Notes under the pieces: generated by a model
Databases searched by the model: none
Told to the model about the DNA's origin: nothing
The model's input: only the letters and a program-made list of their open reading frames with translations
DNA from: Negativibacillus massiliensis
GTDB taxonomy: Bacteria > Bacillota > Clostridia > Oscillospirales > Ruminococcaceae
DNA length: 64,000 bases
NCBI RefSeq assembly: GCF_900148495.1
Contig: NZ_FTRU01000005.1
Coordinates: 173,738 to 237,737, forward strand
Reading direction: 5' to 3'
Shown here: positions 51,273-60,693 of the stretch, one piece after another
How the letters are laid out: every line of letters starts with the position of its first letter
Numbering within the stretch: position 1 is the stretch's first letter
Translations under genes and position numbers: made by a program

Positions 51273-54200
51273 ATGGCTAGATCTATGAAAACCATGGACG
51301 GCAACAACGCTGCTGCATATGTATCTTATGCATTTACAGAAGTTGCCGGCATCTACCCAATCACCCCTTCCAGCCCAATGGCTGACTATGTAGACCAGTG
51401 GTCTGCACAGGGCAAAAAGAACATCTTCGGTTCTACCGTTAAGGTAATGGAGATGCAGTCCGAAGCTGGTGCAGCTGGTACTGTACACGGCTCCCTGAAT
51501 GCTGGTGCTATGACCACAACATACACCGCTTCCCAGGGTCTTCTGCTGATGATTCCAAATATGTACAAAATCGCTGGTGAGCTGCTCCCTTGCGTATTCC
51601 ACGTATCTGCAAGAACAGTTGCTTCCCATGCACTGAACATCTTTGGCGATCATTCCGACGTTTATGCTTGCCGTCAGACCGGTTTTGCTATGCTGGCTGA
51701 AACCAACCCACAGGAAGTTATGGATCTGGGTGCTGTTGCTCATCTGGCAACCATCAAGAGCCGTGTTCCATTCATCAACTTCTTTGATGGTTTCCGTACC
51801 TCCCACGAGATCCAGAAGATCGAGGTTTGGGATTACGAAGACCTGAAAGAAATGTGCGATATGGATGCTGTTGAAGCATTCCGCAAACGTGCTCTGAACC
51901 CAGAACACCCAACCATGCGTGGTTCCCATGAAAACGGAGATATCTTCTTCCAGCATCGTGAAGCTTGCAACGAGTACTACAATGCAGTTCCAGCTGTTGT
52001 TGAAGAATACATGGGCAAAGTTAACGCTAAACTGGGTACAAACTATCAGCTGTTCAACTACTATGGTGCACCAGATGCTGACCGTGTTATCGTTGCTATG
52101 GGCTCCATCTGTGACGTTGCAGAAGAAGTTATCGATTACCTGACCGCTAAGGGCGAAAAAGTTGGTCTTGTTAAAGTAAGACTGTTCCGTCCATTCTCTG
52201 CAAAACATCTGCTCGCTGCTATCCCAGAAACTGCTACCAAGATCGCTGTTCTGGACCGTACCAAAGAGCCAGGTGCTTATGCTGAACCTCTCCATCTGGA
52301 TGTTATGTCTGCTATGAGCGAAGCAGGACGTCAGGCTACCATCATCGGCGGTCGTTACGGTCTGGGCTCCAAAGACACAACTCCAGCAAGCATCTTTGCA
52401 GTTTATGAAGAGCTGTCCAAAGAAGCTCCAAAAGCAAGATTTACTCTGGGCATCAACGATGACGTTACTCATCTGTCCCTGGAAGAAAAAGAAGCTCCAA
52501 ACACCGCTGCAGAAGGCACCATCGAATGCAAATTCTGGGGTCTGGGCGGCGACGGTACTGTTGGTGCAAACAAGAACTCCATCAAGATCATCGGTGACCA
52601 CACCAATAAATATGTACAGGCATACTTCCAGTATGACTCCAAGAAGACCGGCGGTATCACCATTTCCCATCTGCGTTTTGGTGACAAACCGATCAAGAGC
52701 CCATACTACATCAACAAAGCAGACTTTGTTGCTTGCCACAACCCATCCTATGTAACAAAAGGCTACAAGATGGTTCGTGACGTTAAACCAGGCGGCGTAT
52801 TCCTCATCAACTGCCAGTGGACTCCAGAAGAGCTCAACGAGCATATGCCAGCTGAAGCAAAACGTTACATCGCTAAGAACAACATCCAGCTGTACACCAT
52901 CAACGCTATCGACAAAGCAATCGAAATCGGTCTGGGCAAACGTACCAACACAATCCTCCAGTCCGCATTCTTCGCTCTGGCTGGCGTTCTTCCAAAAGAA
53001 GATGCAATCAACTACATGAAAGATGCAGCTACCCGCAGCTTCTCTAAGAAGGGTGAAGCTATCGTTAAGATGAACCATGATGCTATCGACGCTGGTTTCG
53101 ACTACTATGTCAAGATCGACGTTCCAGCTGACTGGGCAAATGCAGAAGACAAGAAGGTAGAAGAAGTTCTGCCAGGCAACAACAAGAAACTGATCAACAT
53201 GGTTCAGACTATCATGGAACCAGTTGCTAAGATGGACGGTGACAGCCTGCCAGTATCTGCTTTCGTTGATCATGCTGATGGTACCTTTGAACAGGGCGCT
53301 GCTGCTTACGAAAAACGCGGTGTTGCTGTTATGGTTCCAGTATGGGATGAAACAAAATGTATCCAGTGTAACCGTTGTTCTTATGTCTGCCCACATGCAA
53401 CCATCCGTCCATTCGCTCTGAGCGAGGAAGAAGTTGCTAACGCTCCAGCAGGCCTGCAGACAGCTAAGATGATCGGTAAAGGTCTGGAAGAATACAGATT
53501 CACAATGGCAGTATCTCCTATGGATTGTATGGGATGCGGCGTCTGCGTAGGCGAATGTCCTGCAAAAGAAAAAGCAATCACCATGGTTCCAAGAGAAAGC
53601 CAGGAAAGCAAACAGCCAGTATTCGATTACCTGGTTGCTAACGTTTCCAAGAAACCTGGTATGCCAGCAAAAGAAACCGTTAAAGGCAGCCAGTTCGAGA
53701 AACCTCTGCTCGAGTTCTCCGGCTCCTGTGCTGGTTGTGCTGAGACAGCTTACGCTCGTCTGATCACTCAGCTGTTCGGTGACAGAATGTACATCTCCAA
53801 CGCAACAGGTTGTTCCTCTATCTGGGGCGGTCCTGCTGCTACATCTCCATATACCGTTAACGAAAAAGGTCATGGTCCAGCATGGGCTAACTCCCTGTTC
53901 GAGGACAACGCTGAGCACGGCTTTGGTATGTACCTCGGTCAGAAAGTAATCCGTGAAAGACTGATCGAAAAAGTTCGTGACGTTGTAGAAAACGGCTCCA
54001 ACGAAGCTGTTAAAGTTGCTGGTCAGAAATATCTGGATACTGTAAACAACGGCAAAGAAAACCAGGCTGCTACTGAAGAACTCATCGCTGCTCTGGAAGC
54101 TTGCGGCTGTGACAAAGCAAAAGAAATTCTGTCCCAGAAAGAATACCTCTCCAAGAAATCTGTTTGGGTATTCGGCGGCGACGGTTGGGCATACGATATC

Positions 54201-54815
54201 GGCTTCGGCGGCGTAGACCACGTTCTGGCTTCCGGTGAAGATATCAACATCATGGTATTCGATACCGAAGTTTACTCCAACACCGGCGGTCAGGCTTCCA
54301 AGGCTTCTCAGATCGGTCAGGTTGCACAGTTCGCTGCAGCTGGTAAAGCAATCGCTAAGAAGAGCCTTGCTGAAATCGCTATGTCCTACGGTTACATCTA
54401 TGTTGCACAGATCGCTATGGGCGCTGACATGAACCAGACCATCAAAGCAATCGCTGAGGCTGAGGCATATCCAGGTCCATCCCTGATCATCGGCTATGCT
54501 CCATGTGAAATGCACTCCATCAAGGGCGGCATGACCAACTGCCAGAAAGAAATGAAACGTGCTGTTGATTGTGGTTACTGGAATATGTTCCGCTTCAACC
54601 CAGCTCTGAAGGCAGAAGGCAAAAACCCATTCACTCTGGACAGCAAAGCTCCAACAACCGATTACAAAGAATTCATCCTCGGTGAGGCTCGTTACTCCTC
54701 TCTGACCCGTGCATTCCCAGAAAGAGCAGAAGCTCTGTTCGAACAGGCTGCACAGAATTCTCGTGCTCGTTATGAACACCTGGTACGTCTGGGCGAACTG
54801 TACGCAGCAAAATAG
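51273..54815 (+). CDS. nifJ: Pyruvate:ferredoxin (flavodoxin) oxidoreductase
   Basis: A single-chain 1180-residue enzyme that decarboxylates pyruvate to acetyl-CoA and CO2 and reduces ferredoxin; central to anaerobic fermentation. All subunit parts are fused: alpha/gamma-like N-terminal region (SMKTMDGNNAAAYVSYAFTEVAGIYPITPSSPM), ferredoxin domain with two [4Fe-4S] motifs CIQCNRCSYVCP and CMGCGVCVGECP, a further Cys pair CAGCAETA, and the TPP site GDGWAYDIGFGG...DTEVYSNTGGQASK. Codon choice is very biased (AAA/GAA/GCT/CTG), so it is highly expressed, which also creates long antisense open frames. Monocistronic, with its own promoter and terminator. Confidence 0.98.
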   Translation: MARSMKTMDGNNAAAYVSYAFTEVAGIYPITPSSPMADYVDQWSAQGKKNIFGSTVKVMEMQSEAGAAGTVHGSLNAGAMTTTYTASQGLLLMIPNMYKIAGELLPCVFHVSARTVASHALNIFGDHSDVYACRQTGFAMLAETNPQEVMDLGAVAHLATIKSRVPFINFFDGFRTSHEIQKIEVWDYEDLKEMCDMDAVEAFRKRALNPEHPTMRGSHENGDIFFQHREACNEYYNAVPAVVEEYMGKVNAKLGTNYQLFNYYGAPDADRVIVAMGSICDVAEEVIDYLTAKGEKVGLVKVRLFRPFSAKHLLAAIPETATKIAVLDRTKEPGAYAEPLHLDVMSAMSEAGRQATIIGGRYGLGSKDTTPASIFAVYEELSKEAPKARFTLGINDDVTHLSLEEKEAPNTAAEGTIECKFWGLGGDGTVGANKNSIKIIGDHTNKYVQAYFQYDSKKTGGITISHLRFGDKPIKSPYYINKADFVACHNPSYVTKGYKMVRDVKPGGVFLINCQWTPEELNEHMPAEAKRYIAKNNIQLYTINAIDKAIEIGLGKRTNTILQSAFFALAGVLPKEDAINYMKDAATRSFSKKGEAIVKMNHDAIDAGFDYYVKIDVPADWANAEDKKVEEVLPGNNKKLINMVQTIMEPVAKMDGDSLPVSAFVDHADGTFEQGAAAYEKRGVAVMVPVWDETKCIQCNRCSYVCPHATIRPFALSEEEVANAPAGLQTAKMIGKGLEEYRFTMAVSPMDCMGCGVCVGECPAKEKAITMVPRESQESKQPVFDYLVANVSKKPGMPAKETVKGSQFEKPLLEFSGSCAGCAETAYARLITQLFGDRMYISNATGCSSIWGGPAATSPYTVNEKGHGPAWANSLFEDNAEHGFGMYLGQKVIRERLIEKVRDVVENGSNEAVKVAGQKYLDTVNNGKENQAATEELIAALEACGCDKAKEILSQKEYLSKKSVWVFGGDGWAYDIGFGGVDHVLASGEDINIMVFDTEVYSNTGGQASKASQIGQVAQFAAAGKAIAKKSLAEIAMSYGYIYVAQIAMGADMNQTIKAIAEAEAYPGPSLIIGYAPCEMHSIKGGMTNCQKEMKRAVDCGYWNMFRFNPALKAEGKNPFTLDSKAPTTDYKEFILGEARYSSLTRAFPERAEALFEQAAQNSRARYEHLVRLGELYAAK

Positions 54816-54863
54816 TTTAAAATAACATCCTCTTTTGTGAGGAGATAAAAAGACTGTTTGATA

Positions 54864-54895
54864 CAGCGGCGAAACAATTTGTTTCGCCGCTGTAT
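54864..54895 (+). terminator. nifJ terminator
   Basis: CAGCGGCGAAAC...GTTTCGCCGCTG stem and T-rich tail, about 48 bases after the stop codon. Confidence 0.85.
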
Positions 54896-54914
54896 TTTAT
54901 ATCAGGGAAAAAGG

Positions 54915-55427
54915 ATGATGATTGTGACACATCAAATTTTGACGTCCCGTCTGGAGATTCATCCAATGCATCCGGAAGAATGGCCGGATGTCCGAGAAAT
55001 GTTCTTGGATTTTGAAACTTCACCGGAAGCAATCTATGACTATCCTCTGCCGACAACAGAAGAAAAAGCAAAAGAACAGGTAAAGGTTTGGTCGGACAGC
55101 GGATATTTTTATTCGGTTTGTCTTAAAGGTGGCAGTGAAGTGATTGGATATCTGTGCTTTTGCGGAGAGCAGCTTCGGGAAATGGGATACAGCTTTAAGA
55201 AGAAGTATCAGGGTCAAGGATATGCGCAGGAGGCAGCGCAGGAGATGATAGCCCAGATGAAGCAAATGAGAGTTAACAGAATCATTGCGGAACTTGCACT
55301 GGAAAATCTGCCATCCCGTAAGCTGATTGAGCGTTTGGGATTTACCCAAATAGGAACAAAAAAGCACCTGTTTCGAAAAGAAACTGGAGTAGAACAGGTG
55401 TGCGGTATTTTTGAAAAGAAATTATAA
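54915..55427 (+). CDS. GNAT-family N-acetyltransferase
   Basis: A 170-residue acetyltransferase of the RimJ/RimL type. The acetyl-CoA site has YSFKKKYQGQGYAQEAAQEMIAQM (R/Q-x-x-G-x-G/A pattern) and later IIAELALENLPSRKLIERLGFTQIGTKKHLF. Substrate unknown; ribosomal protein or small-molecule amines are usual. The start is uncertain between 54915, 54918 and GTG 54924; the frame continues upstream, but through the nifJ terminator. Ribosome binding site AGGGAAAAAGG. Confidence 0.8.
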   Translation: MMIVTHQILTSRLEIHPMHPEEWPDVREMFLDFETSPEAIYDYPLPTTEEKAKEQVKVWSDSGYFYSVCLKGGSEVIGYLCFCGEQLREMGYSFKKKYQGQGYAQEAAQEMIAQMKQMRVNRIIAELALENLPSRKLIERLGFTQIGTKKHLFRKETGVEQVCGIFEKKL

Positions 55428-55439
55428 TTGGATATAAAA

Positions 55440-55474
55440 AAACACCCTTCTGTGAGCACAGAAGGGTGTTTTTT
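55440..55474. terminator. Bidirectional terminator
   Basis: AACACCCTTCTGTG-A-GCACAGAAGGGTGTT stem between convergent acetyltransferase genes, with T run. Confidence 0.85.
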
Positions 55475-55478
55475 GTTT

Positions 55479-56135
55479 TTAAAGCAAATTCCGTATTTTG
55501 TTTTTTACTTTTTCAAGGTCAGGGTCGCACAAAAGCGGCAATACTTCCACCAAACGCTCGGGTGCAAGATCCCACCAGCGAAACTGCAGCAGCAGTTCGA
55601 TCAGTTTGTCATCAAACCGCTTTTTCAGCGGTTTTGCGGGATTTCCTCCTGCGACGGTATAGGGAGGGATATCTTTTACTACAACGGAGCGTGCAGCGAT
55701 GATAGCTCCATCCCCGATATGAACACCAGGCATGATGACGCATTCCCGACCAATCCAGACATCATTGCCGATGACGGTATCTCCCTTGTGAGGAAGCTGG
55801 GAAAGGTGAGGAGGGGTGTTTGCTTCCCAGGCACCACCGAATACATTGAATGGATAGGTGGTCACACTGCTGATTCGATGGTTGGCAGGTCCCATGATAA
55901 ACTGGGTTTTACTTGCAATTGCACAGAATTTTCCGATAATCAAGCGATCACCGAATCCAGGATAGTTAAACAGAACATTATTTTGTTCAAATCCTGTGGG
56001 GTCATCCAGATCGTCGTAATAGGTATAATCTCCAATTAAGATGTTTGGAGCAGTAACTACATTTTTGATAAAACAGGATGTATGATATTCATTTGGAAAA
56101 ATGACGTTAGGGTCTGGAATCATCATTTGATTCAT
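55479..56135 (-). CDS. Xenobiotic acetyltransferase (Vat/CatB-like, left-handed beta helix)
   Basis: A 218-residue hexapeptide-repeat acetyltransferase. Conserved stretches are [47 protein letters not shown] (the His of NHR is the catalytic base in the XAT family) and [46 protein letters not shown], then WWDLAPE. The pattern is very close to streptogramin A acetyltransferases (Vat) and CatB-type enzymes. It may modify streptogramin-like or other hydroxyl-bearing compounds; chromosomal homologues often have unknown natural substrates. GGATTTTTCTTATG context precedes the start. Confidence 0.85.
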   Translation of the reverse strand: MNQMMIPDPNVIFPNEYHTSCFIKNVVTAPNILIGDYTYYDDLDDPTGFEQNNVLFNYPGFGDRLIIGKFCAIASKTQFIMGPANHRISSVTTYPFNVFGGAWEANTPPHLSQLPHKGDTVIGNDVWIGRECVIMPGVHIGDGAIIAARSVVVKDIPPYTVAGGNPAKPLKKRFDDKLIELLLQFRWWDLAPERLVEVLPLLCDPDLEKVKNKIRNLL

Positions 56136-56390
56136 AAGAAAAATCCTTTCTTTCTCTGTTTATTTTCACCTCCAAAATAGATTTTATTATGCAGTAGCAA
56201 CGGCACGTTTTTTGCGGATTTCTTTCATAGGAACACCTCCGAAAGATCTGATTTGTTTTTAGACTAACACACAGAAAAAATAAAATCAAGGAGCAGATTT
56301 GGCAGAGAAAAGCCAGAAAGGATATTGAAAGTTATCCTGCGGTATGGTATTCTGAAAAACATGAATTGAAAGCAGAAAGGACAGGGAAAG

Positions 56391-56819
56391 ATGAAGATTT
56401 TAGCAGTGGATTTTGGTGATTCCAGAACAGGAATCGCAATCTGTGATAGAGGTGAGCTGCTGGCAAGCCCAGTTTGTGTCATTGAGGAAAAACATTTTCC
56501 AACCACCATTCAGAAAACGGCTGCACAGGCAGAAGAACAGGGTGCTGAGCTGATTGTTGTAGGTCATCCGCTGAACATGGATGGCAGCAAAGGTCCAAGG
56601 GCACAGCTGTGCGAGGAGTTTGCAGAAAAATTGAGGGAGCTTGTTTCGGTGCCGGTGGTTTTGTGGGATGAACGTCAGACCACCGTTTCGGCAATTGGCT
56701 TTTTAAACGAAACCAACACCAGAGGAAAAAAACGCAAACAGGTAATTGATGCGGTGGCGGCAACCATTATTTTGGAAAATTATTTGAACTATCGCCGCAA
56801 CCACAAAGAGGAGGAATAG
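56391..56819 (+). CDS. ruvX: Putative pre-16S rRNA nuclease / Holliday junction resolvase YqgF
   Basis: A 142-residue RNase H-fold protein: MKILAVDFGDSRTGIAI with the first catalytic Asp (Asp7), IVVGHPLNMDGSKGPRAQ, VVLWDERQTTVSAI with acidic residues and a final IDAVAATIILENYL. It processes the 16S rRNA end or Holliday junctions. AAAGGACAGGGAAAG precedes the start. One base separates it from the ttcA-like gene. Confidence 0.94.
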   Translation: MKILAVDFGDSRTGIAICDRGELLASPVCVIEEKHFPTTIQKTAAQAEEQGAELIVVGHPLNMDGSKGPRAQLCEEFAEKLRELVSVPVVLWDERQTTVSAIGFLNETNTRGKKRKQVIDAVAATIILENYLNYRRNHKEEE

Positions 56820-56820
56820 G

Positions 56821-57540
56821 ATGGGAGCAATGCAGAAACTGGCAGGTTTGATGCGCAGAGCGATTGAAAAGTATGATATGATTCAGCCAGGTGACCGAAT
56901 TGCAGTGGGAGTCAGTGGCGGTAAGGATTCGGTTGCTCTGCTGGTAGGTCTTGCAAAGTTAAAGGAATATATCGGCATTGACTATGAAATTGTAGCGATT
57001 ACCCTTGATCCATGTTTTAACGGGGTGGAGACAGATTATTCCCCTATTTCCAAGCTGTGTGAGGAACTGGGGATTCCTTATGTTCTCAAGAGAACCGAAA
57101 TCGGTCAGATTGTGTTTGATGTAAGAAATGAGAGCAATCCTTGCTCCCTGTGCGCTAGAATGCGCCGCGGTTGTCTGCACGATGCGGCAAAAGAAAACGG
57201 CTGCAACAAGATTGCGTTGGGACACCACTACGACGACGCGATTGAGACCTTTATTATGAATCTGTTCCAGGAGGGGCGGGTTGGATGCTTCCAGCCGGTA
57301 ACCTATCTTTCCAGAAAGGATTTGACCATGATCCGTCCGATGGTTATGGCAGAGGAAAGCATGATTTCGGCAGCGGTTCACCATGAAAATTTGCCGGTAG
57401 TCAAGAGTAAATGCCCTGCCGACGGAAACACCAACCGTGAAAAAACCAAGGAATGGATTCGCATGATGGACAAGGAAAGCAAGGGATTTAAAAAGCGTTT
57501 ATACGGTGCTCTGGAACGTGGACATATATCAGGTTTTTGA
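56821..57540 (+). CDS. ttcA: tRNA 2-thiocytidine biosynthesis protein TtcA (PP-loop ATPase)
   Basis: A 239-residue adenylating enzyme of tRNA thiolation. PP-loop SGGKDSVALL (about residues 32-41), the CSLCARMRRG cysteine pair and further Cys (CFQP, KCPADGN) as in TtcA/TilS-like thiolases, and LGHHYDDAIETFIMNLF. Iron-sulfur ligands appear to be the CSLC cysteines and the Cys of KCPADGNTNRE. GAGGAATAGG upstream; coupled to ruvX. Confidence 0.9.
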   Translation: MGAMQKLAGLMRRAIEKYDMIQPGDRIAVGVSGGKDSVALLVGLAKLKEYIGIDYEIVAITLDPCFNGVETDYSPISKLCEELGIPYVLKRTEIGQIVFDVRNESNPCSLCARMRRGCLHDAAKENGCNKIALGHHYDDAIETFIMNLFQEGRVGCFQPVTYLSRKDLTMIRPMVMAEESMISAAVHHENLPVVKSKCPADGNTNREKTKEWIRMMDKESKGFKKRLYGALERGHISGF

Positions 57541-57667
57541 TAATATATAATATTTATAGATTCTATTTTATATAAGGAAAAAAACTATATAATATTGACA
57601 ATAAATCTCCTCTGCATTATGATTAGTATAGATGAATAAGAACAATCAGTGAACATGAGGAGGTAAA

Positions 57668-59917
57668 ATGATGAAAAAACTGATATCGTTTCTTTTATCT
57701 ATCACATTGTGCAGTTCTATGATGACAATTTTTCCTGCTGCTTCTTGGGATTTAAATGAAGAGCAGGCAGTGGAGGGGGACATCAGTTCCTATGTTCAGG
57801 TGGAAGAGGTAACCTTCGGGGAACCGGAACCGATTGCTGAACCACTTAACGAAGAAGAATTGTATCAACTTGAATGGGTTGGAGATTTATTTGAAGCAGA
57901 AACTGAAACCGATGAAGCTCAACCAATGGCAGATTTGCCGGATTTGTCTGTCCGTAATTTAAAAATTGAGGCTGGTGATATGACGTCACCATATCCGGCG
58001 GGTATGGCAATGTATTATACATTCCAACTGTTAAATTATGGAACAGCAGATGCAGAAAATGCAGAAGTTATTGTGAAACTGGACGGTGCGGTTGCAACAA
58101 ACCCAGTACCGATGGGTACAGTACCGGCGGGTAAGGGTGGAAATATTCAATTCCGTGGTCCAGAAATGACCCCGGGAACCCATACAATGGAAATCGTTGT
58201 CAATCCTGACAACAAAATTGTGGAGTCAAATTATAATAATAATACGACCAGCAGCAGTTTTACTTATAAAGCGTGCTTTGAGTTGATTGCACTTTCCATG
58301 ACTTCTAACAAACAAATAGATGAAAGCACTGTACCTACATATGAAGTGGGGGAAAGTGTAACATTCACAATGGACTTCCAAAATATTGGTTTGTTGGATG
58401 CAAAGAATGTTCCAATTGCACTGTATGGTACTTTTAGAGAGCCGGGAGGGCAGCCTGTAACATCCCAGATGGGATATACAAACTATATAGAAGAATTACC
58501 TGCGAAGACAAGAATGCAGGCTGAGGTTAAATTAAATTTTACAAAAGAAGCAAGTGCCCGCATCAGCTTTGTGCTTGACCCGGAAAAGATTTTGGGTGAT
58601 ATGGACTATAGCAACAATATGGCAGAGGCACTCTTGAAGGTAGTTGGTGCCAGAAAGACGGCTGTGATTGTTGCGAGCAAACATGGAGAAAATGATCCAG
58701 AACATCCAGGCCATGATTTTACAGGTTTTGCTTCGGACACATATGCTGAATATCAAAAATTAGAAAGTGGTACACCATCATTTGATGTTTATTTAAAAAC
58801 TCAGCCAACATCCACCATGTTAAGGGGGAATCTTGGAGAAAAAAAATTGATGGCGTCAGATGTAATTACATTGTTCGGACATGCTAATTTTGATAATCAA
58901 ATATTCCATTATGATAATAAAGGTGGTATATACAAGTGTGGAGTAGTTTATTTTGATCATGACTGGGATAGTCCTGATTCAGGACATCAATATGTAGGGC
59001 TTAAATCTGAGGATATGCAATCGGTCGATTTAATTTCTTTTATAGGATGTAAGACAGCTTATAAAAAAGATAATCAAACAAATCTTACAATATGTGCAGT
59101 AGAGAGAGGTGCAAAAACAGCTGTTGGATTTAAAGATACGATTTATCCTTGGATGTCTGATGGGGGTTCTTGGATAGCTATATATGCTAATGCATTGGCT
59201 TCTGGTAATACAGTTGGGGATGCTATATGGATAGCAAATACATCAGAACCATACTCAACGCTTGCACAGAATGTAGTTATTGAGGGAGATATAAACACAA
59301 GGCTGGGAGATGTAAACACAAGGCTGATAGATGTAAATCCGATGAAACAGATAGATCAGTTTGAGGGTATCAACAAGGTCGAGTTAAACATTCCGTATAA
59401 TGCTTCTGTAATGACATATTCAGATACTCAAATTAAGCAGGGAAAAGACATGTTGAACGGCGAATTGCTTTCTGAAATGAAAAAACTTAATCCTAATTTT
59501 GAAACAGACTACTATAAAGTGATGCACAAAACTTATGGAAGCGATTTACAAACGATTACTCTGTTTAAAGTTATACCGACAGAGGTTGGAAATGTTATGA
59601 CAGATGTTAATTATACTATTTCGATCAGAGATGATGTTGCGTTCCTGCTTACTTACAGTGATCAACCTACATTAGAAATGCTTCAGAAGGAAAAAGCTAT
59701 CCCAGAAAGAATTCAGGAGTTTGTAAAAAATGGCGGAGAAAACAATGTTGAACTTCCTGATATTCCAAACGCGGAAGTAAATGTAGATGAGGACCATGTT
59801 TATTATCAGTATAATTACGAAAAAGATGAATTATCGTATGTAGTAGGTTATGAAATAACCCATCTGGATGAGGATGGAGCGTTATCAGCTGATGAGATTG
59901 TGGTGCAGATTCCGTGA
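57668..59917 (+). CDS. Exported CARDB-CARDB-CHAT/caspase-like protein
   Basis: A 749-residue exported protein of unknown role. Signal peptide (about 1-28), an acidic linker, then two CARDB-type beta domains (about 93-200, DLSVRNLKIEAGDMTSPYPAGM..., and about 200-325). A clan CD cysteine-peptidase-like region follows (about 326-560): His405 in LFGHANFD and Cys461 in SFIGCKTA, 56 residues apart, then ERGAKTAVGFKD and GSWIAIYANALASGNTVGDAIWIA, resembling CHAT/gingipain-type folds. Residues about 545-570 hold a 21-base tandem repeat. The C-terminal domain (about 580-749) is shared with the protein at 60694. It ends with UGA, but 36 in-frame codons beyond it encode a membrane anchor (see finding). 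AT-rich codons suggest transfer. GAGGAGG precedes the start. Confidence 0.65.
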   Translation: MMKKLISFLLSITLCSSMMTIFPAASWDLNEEQAVEGDISSYVQVEEVTFGEPEPIAEPLNEEELYQLEWVGDLFEAETETDEAQPMADLPDLSVRNLKIEAGDMTSPYPAGMAMYYTFQLLNYGTADAENAEVIVKLDGAVATNPVPMGTVPAGKGGNIQFRGPEMTPGTHTMEIVVNPDNKIVESNYNNNTTSSSFTYKACFELIALSMTSNKQIDESTVPTYEVGESVTFTMDFQNIGLLDAKNVPIALYGTFREPGGQPVTSQMGYTNYIEELPAKTRMQAEVKLNFTKEASARISFVLDPEKILGDMDYSNNMAEALLKVVGARKTAVIVASKHGENDPEHPGHDFTGFASDTYAEYQKLESGTPSFDVYLKTQPTSTMLRGNLGEKKLMASDVITLFGHANFDNQIFHYDNKGGIYKCGVVYFDHDWDSPDSGHQYVGLKSEDMQSVDLISFIGCKTAYKKDNQTNLTICAVERGAKTAVGFKDTIYPWMSDGGSWIAIYANALASGNTVGDAIWIANTSEPYSTLAQNVVIEGDINTRLGDVNTRLIDVNPMKQIDQFEGINKVELNIPYNASVMTYSDTQIKQGKDMLNGELLSEMKKLNPNFETDYYKVMHKTYGSDLQTITLFKVIPTEVGNVMTDVNYTISIRDDVAFLLTYSDQPTLEMLQKEKAIPERIQEFVKNGGENNVELPDIPNAEVNVDEDHVYYQYNYEKDELSYVVGYEITHLDEDGALSADEIVVQIP
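59285..59340 (+). repeat. Tandem 21-base repeat within the exported protein gene
   Basis: The unit GGGAGATGTAAACACAAGGCT and variants occur about two and a half times, giving GDINTRLGDVNTRLIDVN in the protein just after the peptidase-like region. Confidence 0.7.
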
Positions 59918-60028
59918 AAAGAAGAGCAGTGGACAGATAAGATTTTTCTGGTTGTATCAGGAGGTATTGTTTTTCTTCTGATGGGTTTTCTCTGTCTGGG
60001 CAAATTTAAAATCAAAAAGGAAAAATAA
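59918..60028 (+). other. In-frame extension encoding a membrane anchor after the UGA stop
   Basis: The frame of the exported protein continues after its UGA (59915-59917) for 36 codons to TAA at 60026: KEEQWTDKIFLVVSGGIVFL then LMGFLCLGKFKIKKEK. It is a single hydrophobic helix with a basic tail, a plausible stop-transfer anchor. It could be reached by readthrough, be a remnant left by a nonsense mutation, or be unused. Confidence 0.6.
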
Positions 60029-60030
60029 AA

Positions 60031-60062
60031 AACCCCCGAGGAATTTCCTCGGGGGTTCTTCT
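60031..60062 (+). terminator. Terminator after the exported protein gene
   Basis: AACCCCCGAGGAA-T-TTCCTCGGGGGTT stem with a T-rich tail. A near-identical terminator lies at 61928. Confidence 0.85.
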
Positions 60063-60153
60063 ATTACAAGGATAGTTGAGTTTAAAAGAAAAAGGTGATA
60101 AAATAAGGCTAAGGAGAATGCTGTCGCTTTTACTTAAAGAAGGGTGAAGAAAG

Positions 60154-60636
60154 ATGAAGAAAAAGTATGTCATGCGAATAGGACTTTCTTTACTAGGAAT
60201 ATGTTTATCTACAGTGTTTATGTGGATTATGTGGCGGTGCCTGCCCAATTTTTATTTGATTTGTTTAAGTACTAATATCGAAAATGTTGTTCAGGTTGAA
60301 TTTGAGATAGATGAAGGGTGGAAACTTTCCGTTGCCGGTGATAATGAAATGGAACCGGTAAAGTTTTTAATTGATGATCCGGATACAGCAAAAACATTTT
60401 CAGAAAAAATGGTCAAGTGGATGCAGCAGACTCTTCCAGCCAGAGATATATGGGGAGTTCCGCAAACGATTGCATTACATATTTATGAAAGGGTTCCATA
60501 CGTCGTTACCTATAGGAATGGACAAATACAAAAGGGAATCGTATATATAGAATTACCCCAATATTGGCTTATTGGAGAGCCAACACCTTTAGAGCAAGCA
60601 TTGAGAGATGTTTTACCATATAGAGTGAGTGATTAA
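60154..60636 (+). CDS. Single-pass membrane protein of unknown function
   Basis: A 160-residue protein with an N-terminal transmembrane helix (about 8-30, IGLSLLGICLSTVFMWIMW) and a mostly beta-like external domain (VQVEFEIDEGWKLSVAGDNEMEPVKFLIDDPDT..., then TIALHIYERVPYVVTYRNGQIQKGIVYIEL). No family was recognised. Start ATG has GAAGGGTGAAGAAAG upstream. It is part of the AT-rich island. It may form a set with the related-sized protein at 61466. Confidence 0.6.
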   Translation: MKKKYVMRIGLSLLGICLSTVFMWIMWRCLPNFYLICLSTNIENVVQVEFEIDEGWKLSVAGDNEMEPVKFLIDDPDTAKTFSEKMVKWMQQTLPARDIWGVPQTIALHIYERVPYVVTYRNGQIQKGIVYIELPQYWLIGEPTPLEQALRDVLPYRVSD

Positions 60637-60693
60637 ATCCGTTCTAATTAAGAAAAAACTGAGAGATGACGGTTCTGAAAGGAGAGTGGGGAA

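Noticed and set aside
51189..54779. A very long antisense open frame opposite the pyruvate oxidoreductase gene
   Set aside because: It is a shadow of strong codon bias; it has no ribosome binding site or recognisable domain, and the plus-strand gene is certain.
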